DNA of 64,000 bases. It comes from Variovorax sp. ZS18.2.2 (GTDB lineage Bacteria; Pseudomonadota; Gammaproteobacteria; Burkholderiales; Burkholderiaceae_C). The stretch's first letter is position 1, and the number at the start of each line of letters is the position of its first letter. The translations under genes were made by a program, and so were the position numbers. Below, one piece after another: positions 63,475-64,000 of this stretch. The stretch lies in NCBI RefSeq assembly GCF_024701975.1, contig NZ_JANLNM010000001.1, forward strand, positions 558,001-622,000. The letters run 5' to 3'. The notes beneath the pieces are model-generated. The model worked only from the letters and a program-made list of their open reading frames with translations, was not told the origin of the DNA and searched no databases.

Positions 63475-63942
63475 ATGGTTCACCCAGCCGCCCCTCCCGA
63501 AGCCGCAACCCTCGACGCCGTCTTCGCCGCGCTCTCCGATTCGACGCGCCGCACCGTGCTCGAAACCCTGGGCGAGCGCAGCCTCAGCGTCACCGAACTT
63601 GCCGAACCGCACGGCATGTCCCTCACCGGTTTCATGAAACACCTGCGCGTGCTCGAGAACGCAGGCCTCATCTCCCGCACGAAAGAGGGCCGCATCGTGC
63701 GCTGCGCGCTGTCGCCACGGCCCATGCAGGAGGCCGCCGTGTGGTTGTCGCGCTACGAGAAATTCTGGACCGGGCGCCTCGAGGCACTGGCGCGCTTTCT
63801 CTACCACCAGGAGGAGACCGAATGGCACAACCTGCCGACCGAGACACCGAAGAACAAGCCCGCCCGTCGCTCACCCTCCGCCGGCACTACCGCGTCGCGC
63901 CCGACAAAGTCTGGCGGGCCTGGACCGACCCGCAAGCGCTGA
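63475..63942 (+). CDS. ArsR-family transcriptional regulator
   Basis: A 155-residue winged-helix regulator. The ArsR helix-turn-helix is present: A-L-S-D-S-T-R-R-T-V-L-E-T-L near residue 19, L-S-V-T-E-L-A-E-P-H near 37, and M-S-L-T-G-F-M-K-H-L-R-V-L near 48. It lacks the metal-binding cysteines of classical ArsR and belongs to the SRPBCC-linked subgroup. The fold ends near residue 115; the last ~40 residues (N-L-P-T-E-T-P-K-N-K-P-A onward, basic and low in complexity) are read in the 121-base overlap with the next gene. Such regulators usually pair with the SRPBCC gene that follows. Confidence 0.85.
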   Translation: MVHPAAPPEAATLDAVFAALSDSTRRTVLETLGERSLSVTELAEPHGMSLTGFMKHLRVLENAGLISRTKEGRIVRCALSPRPMQEAAVWLSRYEKFWTGRLEALARFLYHQEETEWHNLPTETPKNKPARRSPSAGTTASRPTKSGGPGPTRKR

Positions 63943-64000
63943 AGCTCTGGTTCGGCCCCGACGAAATCGTCGCGGTGCCGCTGGTCGAGATCGATTTGCG
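63822..64000 (+). CDS. SRPBCC (AHSA1-like) domain protein, N-terminal part
   Basis: The gene starts at ATG 63822 with ggagga a few bases upstream and runs off the right edge. The visible 59 residues show the START/AHSA1 beginning: L-R-R-H-Y-R-V-A-P-D-K-V-W-R-A-W-T-D-P, then L-K-L-W-F-G-P-D. These proteins have a hydrophobic cavity that binds a lipid or aromatic ligand. It overlaps the regulator gene by 121 bases in another frame, far more than the usual four-base overlap. Confidence 0.85.
   Translation, partial: MAQPADRDTEEQARPSLTLRRHYRVAPDKVWRAWTDPQALKLWFGPDEIVAVPLVEIDL

Overview
The window is high-GC DNA (roughly two thirds G+C) from a Gram-negative bacterium. Gene content and operon style point to a betaproteobacterium of the Comamonadaceae, most likely Variovorax or a close relative. 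This is inferred from the rhizobial-type glycerol ABC transporter beside glpD, the cydDCABX order, the LamB-type porin, and short GC-rich intergenic repeats of a kind I associate from memory with this family. It looks chromosomal. I saw no rRNA or tRNA gene, insertion-sequence transposase, phage gene or CRISPR array.

Layout. 1-263: the C-terminal end of a ComEC-type competence protein. 412-1289: an enoyl-CoA hydratase with a tiny coupled leader frame. 1455-3927: a circularly permuted ATP-grasp / alpha-E pair. 3956-7532: a WGR/beta-propeller protein, a phosphoethanolamine-transferase-like enzyme and an SH3 protein. 7546-17880: a glycerol regulon, with glpK and glpR on the minus strand diverging from glpD and a six-gene ABC importer (glpSTPQUV type), closed by an intrinsic terminator. 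18057-25584: a tightly packed nine-gene putative biosynthetic cluster (flavodoxin-like protein, KAS III, unknown, BtrH-type acyltransferase, ABC exporter pair, acyl carrier protein, KAS I/II-like enzyme, N-terminal-ketosynthase-like protein), resembling resorcinol/aryl-polyene-type clusters but lacking most tailoring enzymes. 25615-31356: a LamB-family porin with a long leader, an HD hydrolase, MltB, and a transglutaminase-domain membrane protein. 31381-31978: a 598-bp inverted repeat that splits the moxR-DUF58-transglutaminase operon. 33971-36244: a deacetylase-family hydrolase and an MscS channel. 36379-40970: etfB-etfA, an acyl-CoA dehydrogenase and a nitronate-monooxygenase-like enzyme. 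42336-48699: cydDCABX (bd oxidase plus its assembly exporter), converging with a GbsR/MarR regulator. 49353-55822: an AraC regulator divergent from a six-gene acyl-CoA catabolic operon (ligase, thiolase-like, two MaoC-type, SDR, crotonase), then a LysR gene. 56919-61754: a minus-strand operon of a substrate-binding protein, an adenosine/adenine deaminase-type enzyme, ABC ATPase, permease and a 2-oxoglutarate/Fe(II) oxygenase. The right end holds a DUF2167 protein, a cupin, an ArsR-type regulator and the start of an SRPBCC gene.

The most notable things are: the nine-gene cluster with its unusual ketosynthase; a small repeat inserted in it at a start codon with a 9-bp duplication; the asymmetric ATPase pair of the glycerol importer; near-perfect palindromes overlapping the likely transcription starts of the etf and cyd operons; the giant inverted repeat; and the deaminase/oxygenase/ABC operon of unknown substrate.
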